Origin: Sphingorhabdus sp. EL138
GTDB lineage: Bacteria > Pseudomonadota > Alphaproteobacteria > Sphingomonadales > Sphingomonadaceae
Reading direction: 5' to 3'
DNA length: 64,000 nucleotides
NCBI RefSeq assembly: GCF_900258045.1
Contig: NZ_OGVD01000004.1
Span: forward strand, 744,001 to 808,000
This document shows positions 27,824 through 37,184 of the stretch, in pieces; the stretch's first letter is position 1, and each line of letters begins with the position of its first letter. The translations under genes and the position numbers were made by a program. The notes beneath the pieces were generated by a model. It was not told the origin of the DNA. It ran no database searches and saw only the letters and a list, made by a program, of their open reading frames with translations.

Positions 27824-28719
27824 GCGGGCGACAATATCTGCCCCAACCGCGGGAAATGAACATGGAGTGCGCCAACTTGTTCATCCTCTCGTTTGATGAT
27901 TATCTCTCTATCATTGAGACCCACCAACTCTCCGACAACGGCTGCAGGATCAGGCGTCTCGGTTCTCACGGAAACCTTATCACCAGCGGAAAAGCCGGAT
28001 GCTGGATACACTGAACCGCTGCTGACCGGTTCTGATGCCTTGGCATAGTCGATCGCTTGCTGTCCCGTCCATTCCTCGAAATTACCATAGCCAATGCCGT
28101 CAATGCGATCATACCAGGCCGCGACATTGCTGCCGAAGTCGGATGGTTTTTTTCCTGCAAAGCTCGCAAAGCGGATGTTCATATAGAGCATCAAATCTGC
28201 GTGCCCGGCTTTGTCGCCGCTGATATAGTTTCTCCCATCTGCGAGGGTTTCGGCCACCAATGCCGCTCCTGCCTCAAACTGCCCTGTCAGATGCGGCACC
28301 ATCGGCAGGAATTTCCGGCGATCCATGCCGAACCGTTTAGCGCGATCTTCCCAAAATTCATCGCTGACAATCTCAGGGTTGGTGCCCAGAGCGACCCCGA
28401 CTGCAGGCATGAACCACTGGCCGCCCGACCATAAAGCAATTATCCGACCGGCGAAGCCAAGTGGCTCGGGATAGAGGCTTGGTTCAGGCTTAACTGCCTC
28501 AAGCGCGTCAACGATGACGGCCGTGTCGCAATAAATCTCCGACCCGAATTGCAGCACAGGTATGCGCTCATATCCGCCCGTCAGAGCGCTGAGATCCGGT
28601 TTTGGGCAAATGTCAGGTTGTTGGACAGACTTCCAGTCGATGCCCTTCAGACCGAGCGCGAGCCGCATCGCCTGCCCGAAAGGCGAGTTTTCGTAGTGAT
28701 GCAATATGATTTCGGTCAT
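27820..28719 (-). CDS. Glutathione S-transferase family protein with a C-terminal extension
   Basis: The protein has 299 residues. Residues 1-80 form a thioredoxin-fold GST N-domain (ILHHYENSPFGQAMRLALGL, then RIPVLQFGSEIYCDT). Residues 85-220 form the all-alpha GST C-domain. About 65 residues follow that normal GSTs lack, containing FSAGDKVSVRTETPDPAAVVGELV and EIIIKREDE. This looks like a small beta-rich domain. The ATG at 28719 is one base past the argJ stop, and its AGGAGC ribosome-binding site is made from the last sense codons of argJ. Substrate is unknown. Confidence 0.85.
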   Translation of the reverse strand: MTEIILHHYENSPFGQAMRLALGLKGIDWKSVQQPDICPKPDLSALTGGYERIPVLQFGSEIYCDTAVIVDALEAVKPEPSLYPEPLGFAGRIIALWSGGQWFMPAVGVALGTNPEIVSDEFWEDRAKRFGMDRRKFLPMVPHLTGQFEAGAALVAETLADGRNYISGDKAGHADLMLYMNIRFASFAGKKPSDFGSNVAAWYDRIDGIGYGNFEEWTGQQAIDYAKASEPVSSGSVYPASGFSAGDKVSVRTETPDPAAVVGELVGLNDREIIIKREDEQVGALHVHFPRLGQILSPA

Positions 28720-28720
28720 T

Positions 28721-29950
28721 CTAGCTCCTGTAGTCGGCATTTATTGAGATATATCCGTGGGTCAGGTCACAGGTCCATACTGTGGCCTTCCCGTCACCGA
28801 TCCCGATATCGACGCTGATGTCAATTACGTCGCCTTTCAGGTGCTCGGCGACCGGAGCCTCGTCATAATCGGGTACAACCAGACCGTCGCGGGCAACCGT
28901 GATACTGCCAAACCCAATGGATAGCCTGTCACGATCTGCTGGTTCGCCGGCTTTACCAACCGCCATAACCACCCGGCCCCAATTGGCGTCTTCTCCGGCA
29001 ATAGCGGTTTTGACGAGCGGGGAATTGGCGACCGACAAAGCGATACGTTTTGCGCTTTCGTCGCTTTGCGCACCCGTAACGGCAATTTCGATAAACTTGC
29101 TGGCGCCTTCGCCATCGCGGACCACGAGATGGGCCAGTTGCATACATAGATCGCTCAGGGCTGCCTGAAACGCATCAGCACCGGCGTCGTCAAACGATGT
29201 CAGGGCAGGGGTGTCACTTTGACCTGTGGCAAAGGCCAAAACAGTGTCGCTGGTCGATGTATCGCTGTCGACCGTGACGCAGTTGAAGCTTTTCGCCGTT
29301 GCTGCGTTTAGCATTTCCTGCAGAAAACCGGCGTCCACTGCGGCATCAGTGAAAATATAGCCGAGCATTGTCGCCATATCCGGCGCGATCATGCCGGAGC
29401 CTTTGACAATACCATTCAAATATACCGTTTTCCCACCGACAATTGCGCTTGTGGTTGCCATTTTGGGAAAGGTGTCGGTGGTCATGATCGTCGACGCAGC
29501 ATCTTCCCAGCCGCAAGGTGCGGATGTGAAAGCCGCCTTCAGGCCGGCCTCTGCGCGATCTTTTGGTAATGGTTCACCAATGACGCCGGTAGAAGACACA
29601 TATATCTCTTCCTCCGTGCAGTCCAAGTAATCACTGGTGAGCGACAATATCCGTTGCACTGCCTCCATGCCGCGCGCGCCTGTAAAGGCATTGGCGTTAC
29701 CAGCATTAACGACCAGTGCTCTTGCCTTGCCACCGGGCAAGGCTTTCCGACACCATTCCACCTCTGTTGACGGACATTTGCTCTGGGTCAGTACGCCTGC
29801 GACAGATGTACCCTCGGCCAGTTCGACATAGGTCAGGTCACAGCGATCCCATTCCTTGTATCGCGCTTGAGCGATGCGACAGGTGACGCCCGAAATTTCT
29901 GGAAGTTCTGGAGTATGTGCTGGGGCAAGGGGTGATTTGGTTTCTGACAC
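28721..29950 (-). CDS. argJ: Bifunctional glutamate N-acetyltransferase / N-acetylglutamate synthase ArgJ
   Basis: This 409-residue enzyme of arginine synthesis transfers acetyl from N-acetylornithine to glutamate, and in bifunctional forms from acetyl-CoA as well. The proenzyme cleaves itself before Thr194 in [15 protein letters not shown], the family's Ala-Thr cleavage and nucleophile site. [10 protein letters not shown] and the C-terminal INADYRS are also diagnostic. The start is GTG with AAGG nine bases upstream. It heads the operon with the GST and phosphatase genes and is divergent from the small secreted gene before secA. Confidence 0.95.
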   Translation of the reverse strand: MSETKSPLAPAHTPELPEISGVTCRIAQARYKEWDRCDLTYVELAEGTSVAGVLTQSKCPSTEVEWCRKALPGGKARALVVNAGNANAFTGARGMEAVQRILSLTSDYLDCTEEEIYVSSTGVIGEPLPKDRAEAGLKAAFTSAPCGWEDAASTIMTTDTFPKMATTSAIVGGKTVYLNGIVKGSGMIAPDMATMLGYIFTDAAVDAGFLQEMLNAATAKSFNCVTVDSDTSTSDTVLAFATGQSDTPALTSFDDAGADAFQAALSDLCMQLAHLVVRDGEGASKFIEIAVTGAQSDESAKRIALSVANSPLVKTAIAGEDANWGRVVMAVGKAGEPADRDRLSIGFGSITVARDGLVVPDYDEAPVAEHLKGDVIDISVDIGIGDGKATVWTCDLTHGYISINADYRS

Positions 29951-30008
29951 TTAACTTGCCTTTATCTATTGGTTTGCTAAAGCGAAGTTCTTCTCACAGG
30001 GCTTATTG

Positions 30009-30293
30009 ATGAACGTCTATATTGCAAGTTTTATGTTGCTGCTTTTCAATGCAGTTGGCGTTAATGCGCCGGCTGCTGCTATGGCAACAGAAACAGCCGG
30101 CAATGAGGTTGCTTCTGAGACGGAATTGGCGGCACCAGCTGATCATGATAACGCCACGCAAGGCTTCATCTACAGCGATACGGCCCTTGCGCTGCGCTCA
30201 CGAGGCGGAGGCGATACTAAAGCTGACTGGCCAGTATTGCCGGTCCAGTCGACCAATGGCGACAAGCTGGAGCATGAAGAAGGCGCGCCTTAG
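30009..30293 (+). CDS. Small secreted protein upstream of secA
   Basis: This 94-residue protein has a signal peptide (hydrophobic IASFMLLLFNAVGV, then APAAAMA as a likely cleavage site). The mature part is short and acidic (ETELAAPADHDNA), includes YSDTALALRSRGGGD, and ends EGAP. I do not recognise a family. It is on the same strand as secA, whose ATG is 110 bases after its stop. In E. coli the unrelated secreted arrest peptide SecM occupies this same position and tunes secA translation, so a leader role is conceivable. An in-frame TTG lies one codon before the ATG. Confidence 0.6.
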   Translation: MNVYIASFMLLLFNAVGVNAPAAAMATETAGNEVASETELAAPADHDNATQGFIYSDTALALRSRGGGDTKADWPVLPVQSTNGDKLEHEEGAP

Positions 30294-30303
30294 TCGCCTG
30301 CTC

Positions 30304-30339
30304 GGACGATCACCTACGTTGATTTGTCCCCAATCGTCC
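30304..30339 (+). other. Hairpin between the small secreted gene and secA
   Basis: GGACGAT (30304-30310) and ATCGTCC (30333-30339) form a 7-base-pair stem with a 22-base loop, starting 10 bases after the stop of the small gene. A second weaker stem, TGAGCG/CGCTCA, lies at about 30357-30375. Neither is followed by a U-tract, so they are not clear terminators. They may shape the secA leader RNA. Confidence 0.35.
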
Positions 30340-30402
30340 CTAAATGCAGTCAAGAATGAGCGTTAAACCCGCTCAATATCTAAAGAAATATCGGAAATCA
30401 TC

Positions 30403-33129
30403 ATGATCGGCGGCTTTGCCAAATCCCTATTCGGGTCTTCTAACGACCGTTACGTTAAATCCATCATGAAAGTGGTTGATAAAATCAACGCTTTCGAACC
30501 GGAAATCGAACCGCTTAGCGATGATGAGCTAAAGGCGAAAACACCGTATTTCCGCGAACGGGTCGCCAATGGAGAAACGCTGGATGATATTCTGCCAGAG
30601 GCATTCGCGGTCGTGCGTGAAGCTGCGAAACGGACCTTGGGCCAGCGCCACTATGATGTGCAGATGGTCGGCGGTATTGTGCTGCATCGCGGTGAAATCT
30701 CCGAGATGCGGACGGGTGAAGGTAAAACGCTCGTTGCCACGCTCGCTTGCTATCTCAATGCAATTGAAGGCAAAGGCGTCCACGTCGTTACGGTAAATGA
30801 CTATCTCGCCCGGCGTGATGGTGAGTGGATGAGTCAGGTCTATAACTTCCTGGGCATGAGCGTCGGAACGATCATTCCTAACATCGGTGAAGAACAACGG
30901 CGTGAGGCTTATGCCGCCGATATTACCTATGGTACGAATAACGAGTTTGGTTTCGACTATCTGCGCGACAATATGAAACATGACCGCGGGCAGATGGTCC
31001 AGCGGCCTTTCAACTTTGCGATTGTCGATGAGGTGGATTCGATCCTGATCGATGAAGCCCGGACGCCGCTAATTATTTCAGGCCCGACGGACGATAAGTC
31101 AGATCTTTATATTTCGGTGAACGAGATTGTTCAGCATATTGATGAAGAAGATTATGAAAAGGACGAAAAAAGTCGCCAGATATCGTTAACCGAAGATGGA
31201 ACGGAGAAAGCGGAACGCCTGCTCGAAGAGGCGGGATTGCTAGAAGGTAATAATCTCTACGATTATGAAAATACGCAGGTTGTCCATCACCTCAATCAGG
31301 CCTTGATGGCCAATGTCATGCGTAAGCGGGACACCGATTACATCGTCAAGGATGGCAAGGTTGTCATTATCGACGAATTTACCGGTCGTATGATGGATGG
31401 TCGGCGTTGGTCCAATGGACTGCATCAGGCGGTTGAAGCCAAGGAAGGTGTTCAGATTGAACCTGAAAACCAGACAATGGCATCGATCACGTTCCAGAAC
31501 TATTTCCGTATGTATCCAAAGCTGTCAGGCATGACCGGTACTGCAGAAACGGAGGCGGCCGAGTTCTTCGAGATTTACAAGATGAACGTCGTAACCATTC
31601 CGACGAACAAGCCAATTCTGCGACTTGATGAAAATGACGAATTTTACAAGAATACGCTCGATAAATTCGCGGCCATTGCCAAGAAAATCAAGGAACATAG
31701 CGATAAGGGCCAACCCGTTCTGGTGGGCACGGTATCGATCGAGAAATCAGAGCTTTTGTCAGACTTCCTGAAAAAGGAAGACGTGACGCACAATGTTCTC
31801 AATGCCCGCTTTCATGAACAGGAAGCGCACATTGTTGCACAAGCGGGTGCTCCGGGCGCGGTGACGATCGCGACCAACATGGCTGGCCGCGGCACGGATA
31901 TTCAATTGGGTGGCAATATTGATTTTCGTATCGAGCAGGAACTCGCCGATATGGAGGAAGGTCCAGAGCGGGACAAGGCCGTTGCCAAGATTGAAGAAGA
32001 AGTCCGGGCGTTGCGTGAAGAAGTGCGCGCAGCGGGCGGTTTATTTGTTCTGGGCACGGAACGGCATGAAAGTCGCCGCATTGATAATCAGCTGCGTGGT
32101 CGTTCGGGTCGTCAGGGTGATCCAGGACTCAGCCGTTTCTATCTGTGCCTGGAAGACGACCTGCTTCGGATTTTTGGTACCGAGACGATGTTCGCCAAGA
32201 TGATGAACAAAAACCTCGAAGATGGCGAGGCCATTGGCGGTAAATGGCTCTCCAAAGCCATTGAAACGGCCCAGAAAAAGGTTGAAGCACGTAACTACGA
32301 AGCGCGGAAACAGGTTGTCGAATATGATGACGTGATGAATGACCAGCGCAAGGTGATTTACGAGCAGCGCTCTGAAATCATGGATGCAGAGACGGTCGGC
32401 GATGTGGTCGAGGATATGCGGCTTGAGACCGCCAATGCCGTCGTTGCCGACAGCTGTCCTCCCGGAAGCTATCCTGAGCAGTGGGATATCGACATGCTCA
32501 AGAAGCGCGTCGAAGAGGTATTTGGCCTTACGCCGGATATCGATGCCTGGATGCAGGAAGATGCGGTTGAGCCGGAGATCCTTGAAACACGGATCGCCGA
32601 ATTGGCCGATGCCGATTTTAACGCAAAAGTGGAACAGATTGATCCGGAAATCTGGGTGCAGATTGAAAAATCAATTCTGCTGGAATCGCTTGATCATAAC
32701 TGGAAAGAACATCTCGCGACGCTTGACGCGCTGCGGCAGGTTGTCTTCCTGCGCGCCTATGCCCAGAAGAAACCACTGGATGAGTATAAGAAAGAAGCCT
32801 TTGGTCTTTTCGAACGCATGCTGGAAGTTATCCGTGAAAGCGTGACGAAAACCATCGCCGTCAGCCAGTTCCATCGCCAGGAAGAAATTGAAGTGCCGGA
32901 ATTGCCGGAACTGCCCGATTTCCTGACCACGCATATTGATCCGCTGACCGGCGAAGATGACAGCAACGATATTGACGGCGGCACATTGGGTACGGTCTCG
33001 ACTGCGCTGCCGCCACGGCAGTCCGGTGGCGCGGCTCCCGCCGATATCAATTTTGACGGGGTGAGCCGAAATGCGCCATGTCCGTGCGGCTCGGGCCGAA
33101 AATACAAGCATTGTCACGGCAAATATTGA
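30403..33129 (+). CDS. secA: Preprotein translocase ATPase SecA
   Basis: This 908-residue motor drives unfolded preproteins through SecYEG at the inner membrane. The Walker A is [10 protein letters not shown] (102-111), followed by VNDYLARRD. The DEAD-box-like motif is [16 protein letters not shown], and [11 protein letters not shown] and [12 protein letters not shown] are helicase motifs. The C-terminus ends in the SecB/zinc tail with Cys893, Cys895, Cys904 and His905 ([14 protein letters not shown]). The start ATG has GGAAATCATC before it. Full length with no sign of a second copy. Confidence 0.97.
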   Translation: MIGGFAKSLFGSSNDRYVKSIMKVVDKINAFEPEIEPLSDDELKAKTPYFRERVANGETLDDILPEAFAVVREAAKRTLGQRHYDVQMVGGIVLHRGEISEMRTGEGKTLVATLACYLNAIEGKGVHVVTVNDYLARRDGEWMSQVYNFLGMSVGTIIPNIGEEQRREAYAADITYGTNNEFGFDYLRDNMKHDRGQMVQRPFNFAIVDEVDSILIDEARTPLIISGPTDDKSDLYISVNEIVQHIDEEDYEKDEKSRQISLTEDGTEKAERLLEEAGLLEGNNLYDYENTQVVHHLNQALMANVMRKRDTDYIVKDGKVVIIDEFTGRMMDGRRWSNGLHQAVEAKEGVQIEPENQTMASITFQNYFRMYPKLSGMTGTAETEAAEFFEIYKMNVVTIPTNKPILRLDENDEFYKNTLDKFAAIAKKIKEHSDKGQPVLVGTVSIEKSELLSDFLKKEDVTHNVLNARFHEQEAHIVAQAGAPGAVTIATNMAGRGTDIQLGGNIDFRIEQELADMEEGPERDKAVAKIEEEVRALREEVRAAGGLFVLGTERHESRRIDNQLRGRSGRQGDPGLSRFYLCLEDDLLRIFGTETMFAKMMNKNLEDGEAIGGKWLSKAIETAQKKVEARNYEARKQVVEYDDVMNDQRKVIYEQRSEIMDAETVGDVVEDMRLETANAVVADSCPPGSYPEQWDIDMLKKRVEEVFGLTPDIDAWMQEDAVEPEILETRIAELADADFNAKVEQIDPEIWVQIEKSILLESLDHNWKEHLATLDALRQVVFLRAYAQKKPLDEYKKEAFGLFERMLEVIRESVTKTIAVSQFHRQEEIEVPELPELPDFLTTHIDPLTGEDDSNDIDGGTLGTVSTALPPRQSGGAAPADINFDGVSRNAPCPCGSGRKYKHCHGKY

Positions 33130-33161
33130 TATTGTAAGCAGCATGCCGAGCGAGACCTGAT

Positions 33162-33944
33162 ATGGCGGTTGGCATTGCCGGTCTTGCTTTACTCTTCCTG
33201 CTGACAGCAGCACTCTATGCGTCGGTGGGCTTCGGCGGTGGTTCGACCTATATCGCGCTGCTGGCTCTGGCCGATATAGACTATCGACTGCTGCCGATTG
33301 TTGCGCTGATCTGCAATATCATCGTCGTCATGGGCGGAACGTTACGTTTTCAGGCGCGCGGATTGATTGAATGGCGGAGGATTTGGCCGATCCTGCTGTT
33401 ATCGGTGCCTGCGGCCTGGCTAGGAGGGCGTCTGGCCATAGATCAGGACAGTTTTCTCGTCCTGCTGGGTCTGTCTTTGACTGTTGCCGCTCTGTTGCTC
33501 CTCACAGAACCCTTTTTCAAAAGCAGAATGGTTGGTTCACAGACCCCAAAGGAGCACGGCGGCTGGTTCGCTCCAATTGTTGGTTGCGGCATAGGTTTCC
33601 TGTCCGGCATGGTAGGTATCGGTGGCGGAATATTTCTCGCCCCGATCCTTTTGCTGATGAACTGGTCCGATAGCCGCAGAATAGCGGCGACCGCCAGTGT
33701 CTTCATCCTCGTTAACTCAGCAAGCGGGTTATTTGGGCAACTGATGAAATCGGCGTCGGGGCAGGTAGGGCAGGGGACCGACATGGTCTTGTCCTACTGG
33801 CCATTGTTCCTTGGCGTGCTGGTGGGCGGGCAGATTGGCAGTTTTCTGGCTAGCAAGGCACTACCGGAACACTGGATCCGCCGACTGACGGCATTGTTGA
33901 TCCTCTATGTGGCTGGCCGTATGTTCTGGCAGCAATTTGGATGA
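33162..33944 (+). CDS. TauE/SafE-family sulfite/anion permease
   Basis: This 260-residue integral membrane protein has about eight hydrophobic segments. It shows the two internal repeats of the family: ASVGFGGGSTYIALL near the N-terminus and SGMVGIGGGIFLAPILLL in the middle, both with the Gly-rich loop. Family members export sulfite, sulfoacetate or other organic anions, and the substrate here is unknown. It begins 33 bases after secA on the same strand but is not functionally linked to it in any obvious way. Confidence 0.85.
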   Translation: MAVGIAGLALLFLLTAALYASVGFGGGSTYIALLALADIDYRLLPIVALICNIIVVMGGTLRFQARGLIEWRRIWPILLLSVPAAWLGGRLAIDQDSFLVLLGLSLTVAALLLLTEPFFKSRMVGSQTPKEHGGWFAPIVGCGIGFLSGMVGIGGGIFLAPILLLMNWSDSRRIAATASVFILVNSASGLFGQLMKSASGQVGQGTDMVLSYWPLFLGVLVGGQIGSFLASKALPEHWIRRLTALLILYVAGRMFWQQFG

Positions 33945-34014
33945 GTGACCTGGGGATGAAAATTAATATCTGCTATGGACGCAAAGGCGGACGCTAGGTT
34001 TGGGCGACTAACGA

Positions 34015-34398
34015 TTAAAAGGCAGCCATCGCCAGATCGGGACTCAGGATAGCCAGAACGAGACCAATACCAATCGATCCAAAGAAAAACGTATGAAACT
34101 TGTTTCGTTCAAATGCGCCGGTGGCCAGTAAAGCTGAGGTAGCTCCAAGGTTGGAGACTATTCCCATAAAGACCACGCCAATTGGAAATTCGCCTTGTGT
34201 GATATGATAAATTCCACCTGAGTACCCAACCAGCAAGGCCAGTACCGCGATACCATAAATTCTATACAGGGTTGTGGATTTGGATTTCATGTTCATGATT
34301 GCATCAATTTTTTCGCCGGAAAAAACGACGAATGGAGTTACAACCGTCAAGAGAGATACGGCGATTTTGATGATCAATAATATCGTGAGAGGGGTCAT
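34015..34398 (-). CDS. Small four-helix membrane protein of unknown function
   Basis: This 127-residue protein has four hydrophobic segments (about 4-25, 46-64, 70-93 and 102-122), so it is an inner-membrane protein with short loops. I do not recognise a family. AAAGGA stands before the ATG. It is the last gene of the three-gene minus-strand unit with the exported HD-domain protein and the flavin monooxygenase, 53 bases after the HD gene, and so is presumably under the same TetR operator. Confidence 0.65.
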   Translation of the reverse strand: MTPLTILLIIKIAVSLLTVVTPFVVFSGEKIDAIMNMKSKSTTLYRIYGIAVLALLVGYSGGIYHITQGEFPIGVVFMGIVSNLGATSALLATGAFERNKFHTFFFGSIGIGLVLAILSPDLAMAAF

Positions 34399-34451
34399 CC
34401 GAATATCCTTTCAGAAGATTTGAAAATGCGGTGAGCTGGAATTTTCTGTGC

Positions 34452-35153
34452 TCACTCGGCGAAAGGGGCGTTTCGGATCAGGTCGCTGACCGGAACCTGT
34501 TTGTAAGTTTGTCCGATCCGAGAATTTGGTTTCGCAAGAGCTTGGCGTTCGAGCATTGAAATCAAGAGCGATTTTGTACCGTGCCTGGGATGTGACTTTA
34601 GGATATTGCCAATGACGTCCGGGTCGAGTCTATCCAACCCCGCGCCCACAACATCGGCCAACGCACCGCGCGCTACCAAGGCAAATTCATAGTTATCGTG
34701 CCTGGCTGTGGCAGGATTGGTATGGAGGTTTATAGCTCGAGCTACTTTCTGGCCGAGTTCAGCAAAACCTTGCTGTGTTAGAAATGCCTGCGCTGCTTCA
34801 CCGCCGTTGGTTTCAAAATCACCCGCTTTATCAAATGGATCTTCCAAACCAATATCATGCAAAAGCATGGAAACATAAACCAGTTCTGTATCGAACGATT
34901 TACCCTCGGCCTCTGCAAAGGCCGCAGCAAACAGATAGGACCTCTTGACGTGAGAGACCATTATGTCACCGCTGTAATCCTCTACAAATCTCTCGGTTGC
35001 CCGGATTGCTGGCGTCTCGGGAAACTGGCTCGTAGAGTTTTCGGCCTCAATGTCATCATGCCGATCTTCTATCTCATCAGCATGAATTGCAGGTGTCATT
35101 GTAAGGGCTAAGGCCAATCCGAACGCGGTAATTATTCTGTTCTGATTCATCAT
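34452..35153 (-). CDS. Exported HD-domain protein, cyanamide-hydratase-like
   Basis: The protein has 233 residues with a signal peptide (IITAFGLALALTMTPAIHA), so the domain sits in the periplasm. The HD fold shows HVKRSYLFAAAFAEA, the metal pair in MLLHDIGLEDPF, INLHTNP, and ADVVGAGLDRLDP. The order H...HD...H...D and the DIGLE stretch recall the cyanamide hydratase branch of HD proteins, not c-di-GMP or nucleotide phosphohydrolases. Exported HD enzymes are uncommon. It lies 22 bases after the flavin monooxygenase gene. The activity is not known. Confidence 0.75.
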   Translation of the reverse strand: MMNQNRIITAFGLALALTMTPAIHADEIEDRHDDIEAENSTSQFPETPAIRATERFVEDYSGDIMVSHVKRSYLFAAAFAEAEGKSFDTELVYVSMLLHDIGLEDPFDKAGDFETNGGEAAQAFLTQQGFAELGQKVARAINLHTNPATARHDNYEFALVARGALADVVGAGLDRLDPDVIGNILKSHPRHGTKSLLISMLERQALAKPNSRIGQTYKQVPVSDLIRNAPFAE

Positions 35154-35175
35154 ACTTCCATCCTTTGTTGAGCGA

Positions 35176-36465
35176 TTAGATATTTAGTTGTTCTTCCAAA
35201 TGCTTAAGGGCCGAGAGATAATTTGCATTGTCGACATATCCGACATGGCGAGATGAGTTGATCTTGCCGGTCGTGTGCGCTTTCAAATCCGCTTCATTGA
35301 CCATTTCGGTGAACGCAGAATCGCGGCAGGATTTTGCTGCTTTTTGTGCAATGAGCCGGGCAATGATCTTGGCCAGACGATCGAACAGCCCGAAGACGCC
35401 GCCATTTGTTTCGATCATGCCATTGAAATAGATATTTTGCGCCGACGGGTGGAAAGCTGACATTTTAAGGCTTGGCCGCGTACCCTCCTGATAGTTCAGT
35501 AGATTGTCCGGCAAAAAGCTCATCGTCGCCCGATAACCGGTGGCGCAGATAATCTCGTCTACTTCATCCAGTTCCCCGGACTTGAAACATACCGATTCAC
35601 CTTCCAGACACGCAACATCTCCTCTTGGCTGAATGCGACCATGCCCTAGGTGCTGCAATATGTCGTTGTTCATAATAGGGTGGCTGGCCAGCGGTTCATG
35701 ATCCGGTGCTGGCAAACCGAAACGCTTTGGATTTCCGACCATCATCGCTAGAAAAGCGGTAAAATCAGGTGGTGAAAGCCAATCAGGCATTTTCATGTTT
35801 CGAGCAAAGAAGACATCCGTTGGATGGCCCATGACAAATTTTGGCAAGAACCAATATCCGCGGCGCAGGCTCAGATAAGCTTTGTCTGCCGTTCGAGCAG
35901 CGTCGCAGGCGATGTCCACGCCCGAATTTCCGCAGCCAAGTATCAGTATCTTTTTGTCGCGAAATTCCTCCGGATCCCGGTAGGTTTGGCTGTGCCGGAT
36001 CATACCTGAGAATGAACCCTCGAATTCCGGCGTCACAGCATCCCACAAAGTTCCACTGCACACAATGATCGCATCGCAGTCTTCCGAAAACCCCTGACCA
36101 TCGATCCGCCATCCACCATTTTCCAGGGGGCGACATCGCTCTATTTCCGATTCAAACCGGATCAGCGGGTAGAGGTCCTCCAGGTCGGCAAAAGACCGCA
36201 AATAATCATGCACCTGTGCATGGCTGGGATATTCCGGAATATCGGTCGAAAACGGATGTCCCGCAAAATGAGACATATCATGGCCCTTCGACGAAATGAA
36301 ATGGGCCGACCGGTACATGGGCGTACCGGGCGCTTCGATGTCCCAAATTCCACCAACATCTCGATTTCTTTCAAAGACAATAGTTTCAAAGCCTGCATCT
36401 TTCATTGCCCGTGCGGTAGCCAGACCAGCTGGACCCGCTCCAATTACACCAATCTTTAGTTCCAT
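35176..36465 (-). CDS. Flavin-containing monooxygenase (FMO/BVMO-type)
   Basis: This 429-residue FAD/NADPH enzyme would oxygenate a soft nucleophile (N or S) or a ketone. The FAD Rossmann motif is GVIGAGPAGLATA at the N-terminus. The FMO fingerprint is FSGMIRHSQTY. The NADPH Rossmann motif is ILGCGNSGVDIA, and ICATGY is near the C-terminal third. The ATG at 36465 is preferred to a TTG four codons earlier. It heads the operon with the exported HD protein and the four-helix protein, and its promoter is interleaved with the TetR operator, so it is probably induced by a small molecule. Confidence 0.9.
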   Translation of the reverse strand: MELKIGVIGAGPAGLATARAMKDAGFETIVFERNRDVGGIWDIEAPGTPMYRSAHFISSKGHDMSHFAGHPFSTDIPEYPSHAQVHDYLRSFADLEDLYPLIRFESEIERCRPLENGGWRIDGQGFSEDCDAIIVCSGTLWDAVTPEFEGSFSGMIRHSQTYRDPEEFRDKKILILGCGNSGVDIACDAARTADKAYLSLRRGYWFLPKFVMGHPTDVFFARNMKMPDWLSPPDFTAFLAMMVGNPKRFGLPAPDHEPLASHPIMNNDILQHLGHGRIQPRGDVACLEGESVCFKSGELDEVDEIICATGYRATMSFLPDNLLNYQEGTRPSLKMSAFHPSAQNIYFNGMIETNGGVFGLFDRLAKIIARLIAQKAAKSCRDSAFTEMVNEADLKAHTTGKINSSRHVGYVDNANYLSALKHLEEQLNI

Positions 36466-36492
36466 TACGTTTGCCAATCACAATTAACTTAT

Positions 36493-36537
36493 AACATGAA
36501 TAATGTTCATATTTGATAAATGAACATTATTCATGTT
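36493..36537. promoter_or_regulatory. Double TetR-type operator in the FMO/tetR intergenic region
   Basis: AACATGAATAATGTTCAT (36493-36510) and ATGAACATTATTCATGTT (36520-36537) are exact inverted repeats 9 bases apart. Each contains its own palindrome, ATGAA-N5-TTCAT, so two regulator dimers could bind side by side. On the minus strand TTGACA (36545-36540) and ATTTAT (36521-36516), 18 bases apart, could be the FMO promoter with the right-hand site in its spacer. On the plus strand TTGATA (36513-36518) and TTACTG (36536-36541) could serve tetR. Binding should block both directions. Confidence 0.85.
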
Positions 36538-36548
36538 ACTGTCAAGCT

Positions 36549-37184
36549 ATGCCCACGGAAAAAGAAAAATTTGACAACAATACTACTTGGCGCGAGCCGG
36601 TTCAGGCGCGTGGAAAGAAGCGCGTAGCGGCCATTCTGGACGCCGCCAGAGAACTCGTTGTAGAATTGGGTTCGACTGATTTGAAAATGACTGAATTGGC
36701 TCGAAGAGCCGAAATACCGGTCGGCTCTCTATATCAGTTTTTTCCGACTCGCGCTTCGTTACTCTCGCGATTGTTCGAGATTGAAATGGGACCGATTGAT
36801 GATGCTTTGAGAAAAGGCCTCAAACACGCCAACTCGGTCGATGAAATCGTTCGAGGTGTCGAATCCCTAATGAAACTCACACTTAAACTTGTTCGCCAAC
36901 GCCCTTGCCTGTTTGTGATTTGGTCCAGCCCGGAAACCAACCCCGTTATCCGGCAAGCTGATTTTGACAATACCAAACGCAATAGCGCGGCTTTGTCCAA
37001 GCGCATATCTGAGCTTGCGAGCGAGAGTATCAATCCAAAAAAGGTACATGCAACGTCGATGCTCATTTGTCATCTTTGGGGGGCAGTTGTTCGGCTATGC
37101 ATTACCGCCGATGAGGAAGACTATTCCGATGCCATATTACCAGAATATGTAGAGATGATCCAAAGACATTTGCGAAACCTCTGA
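36549..37184 (+). CDS. TetR-family transcriptional repressor
   Basis: This 211-residue protein has an N-terminal TetR helix-turn-helix: ILDAARELVVELG, then MTELARRAEIPVGSLYQFFPTRASLLSRLF, where the YQFFP segment is the recognition helix. The C-terminal half is a variable ligand-binding domain. The ATG at 36549 is chosen although the frame opens earlier, because the upstream ATGs lie inside the operator. A plausible promoter would give a nearly leaderless mRNA. It is divergent from the FMO operon across an 83-base gap holding the double operator, so it probably represses both itself and that operon. Confidence 0.9.
   Translation: MPTEKEKFDNNTTWREPVQARGKKRVAAILDAARELVVELGSTDLKMTELARRAEIPVGSLYQFFPTRASLLSRLFEIEMGPIDDALRKGLKHANSVDEIVRGVESLMKLTLKLVRQRPCLFVIWSSPETNPVIRQADFDNTKRNSAALSKRISELASESINPKKVHATSMLICHLWGAVVRLCITADEEDYSDAILPEYVEMIQRHLRNL

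Noticed and set aside
33945-34014. Search for an attachment-site repeat of the tRNA-Asn 3' end at the far edge of the FMO module
   Set aside because: No matching repeat was seen, so an integrative element could not be supported.
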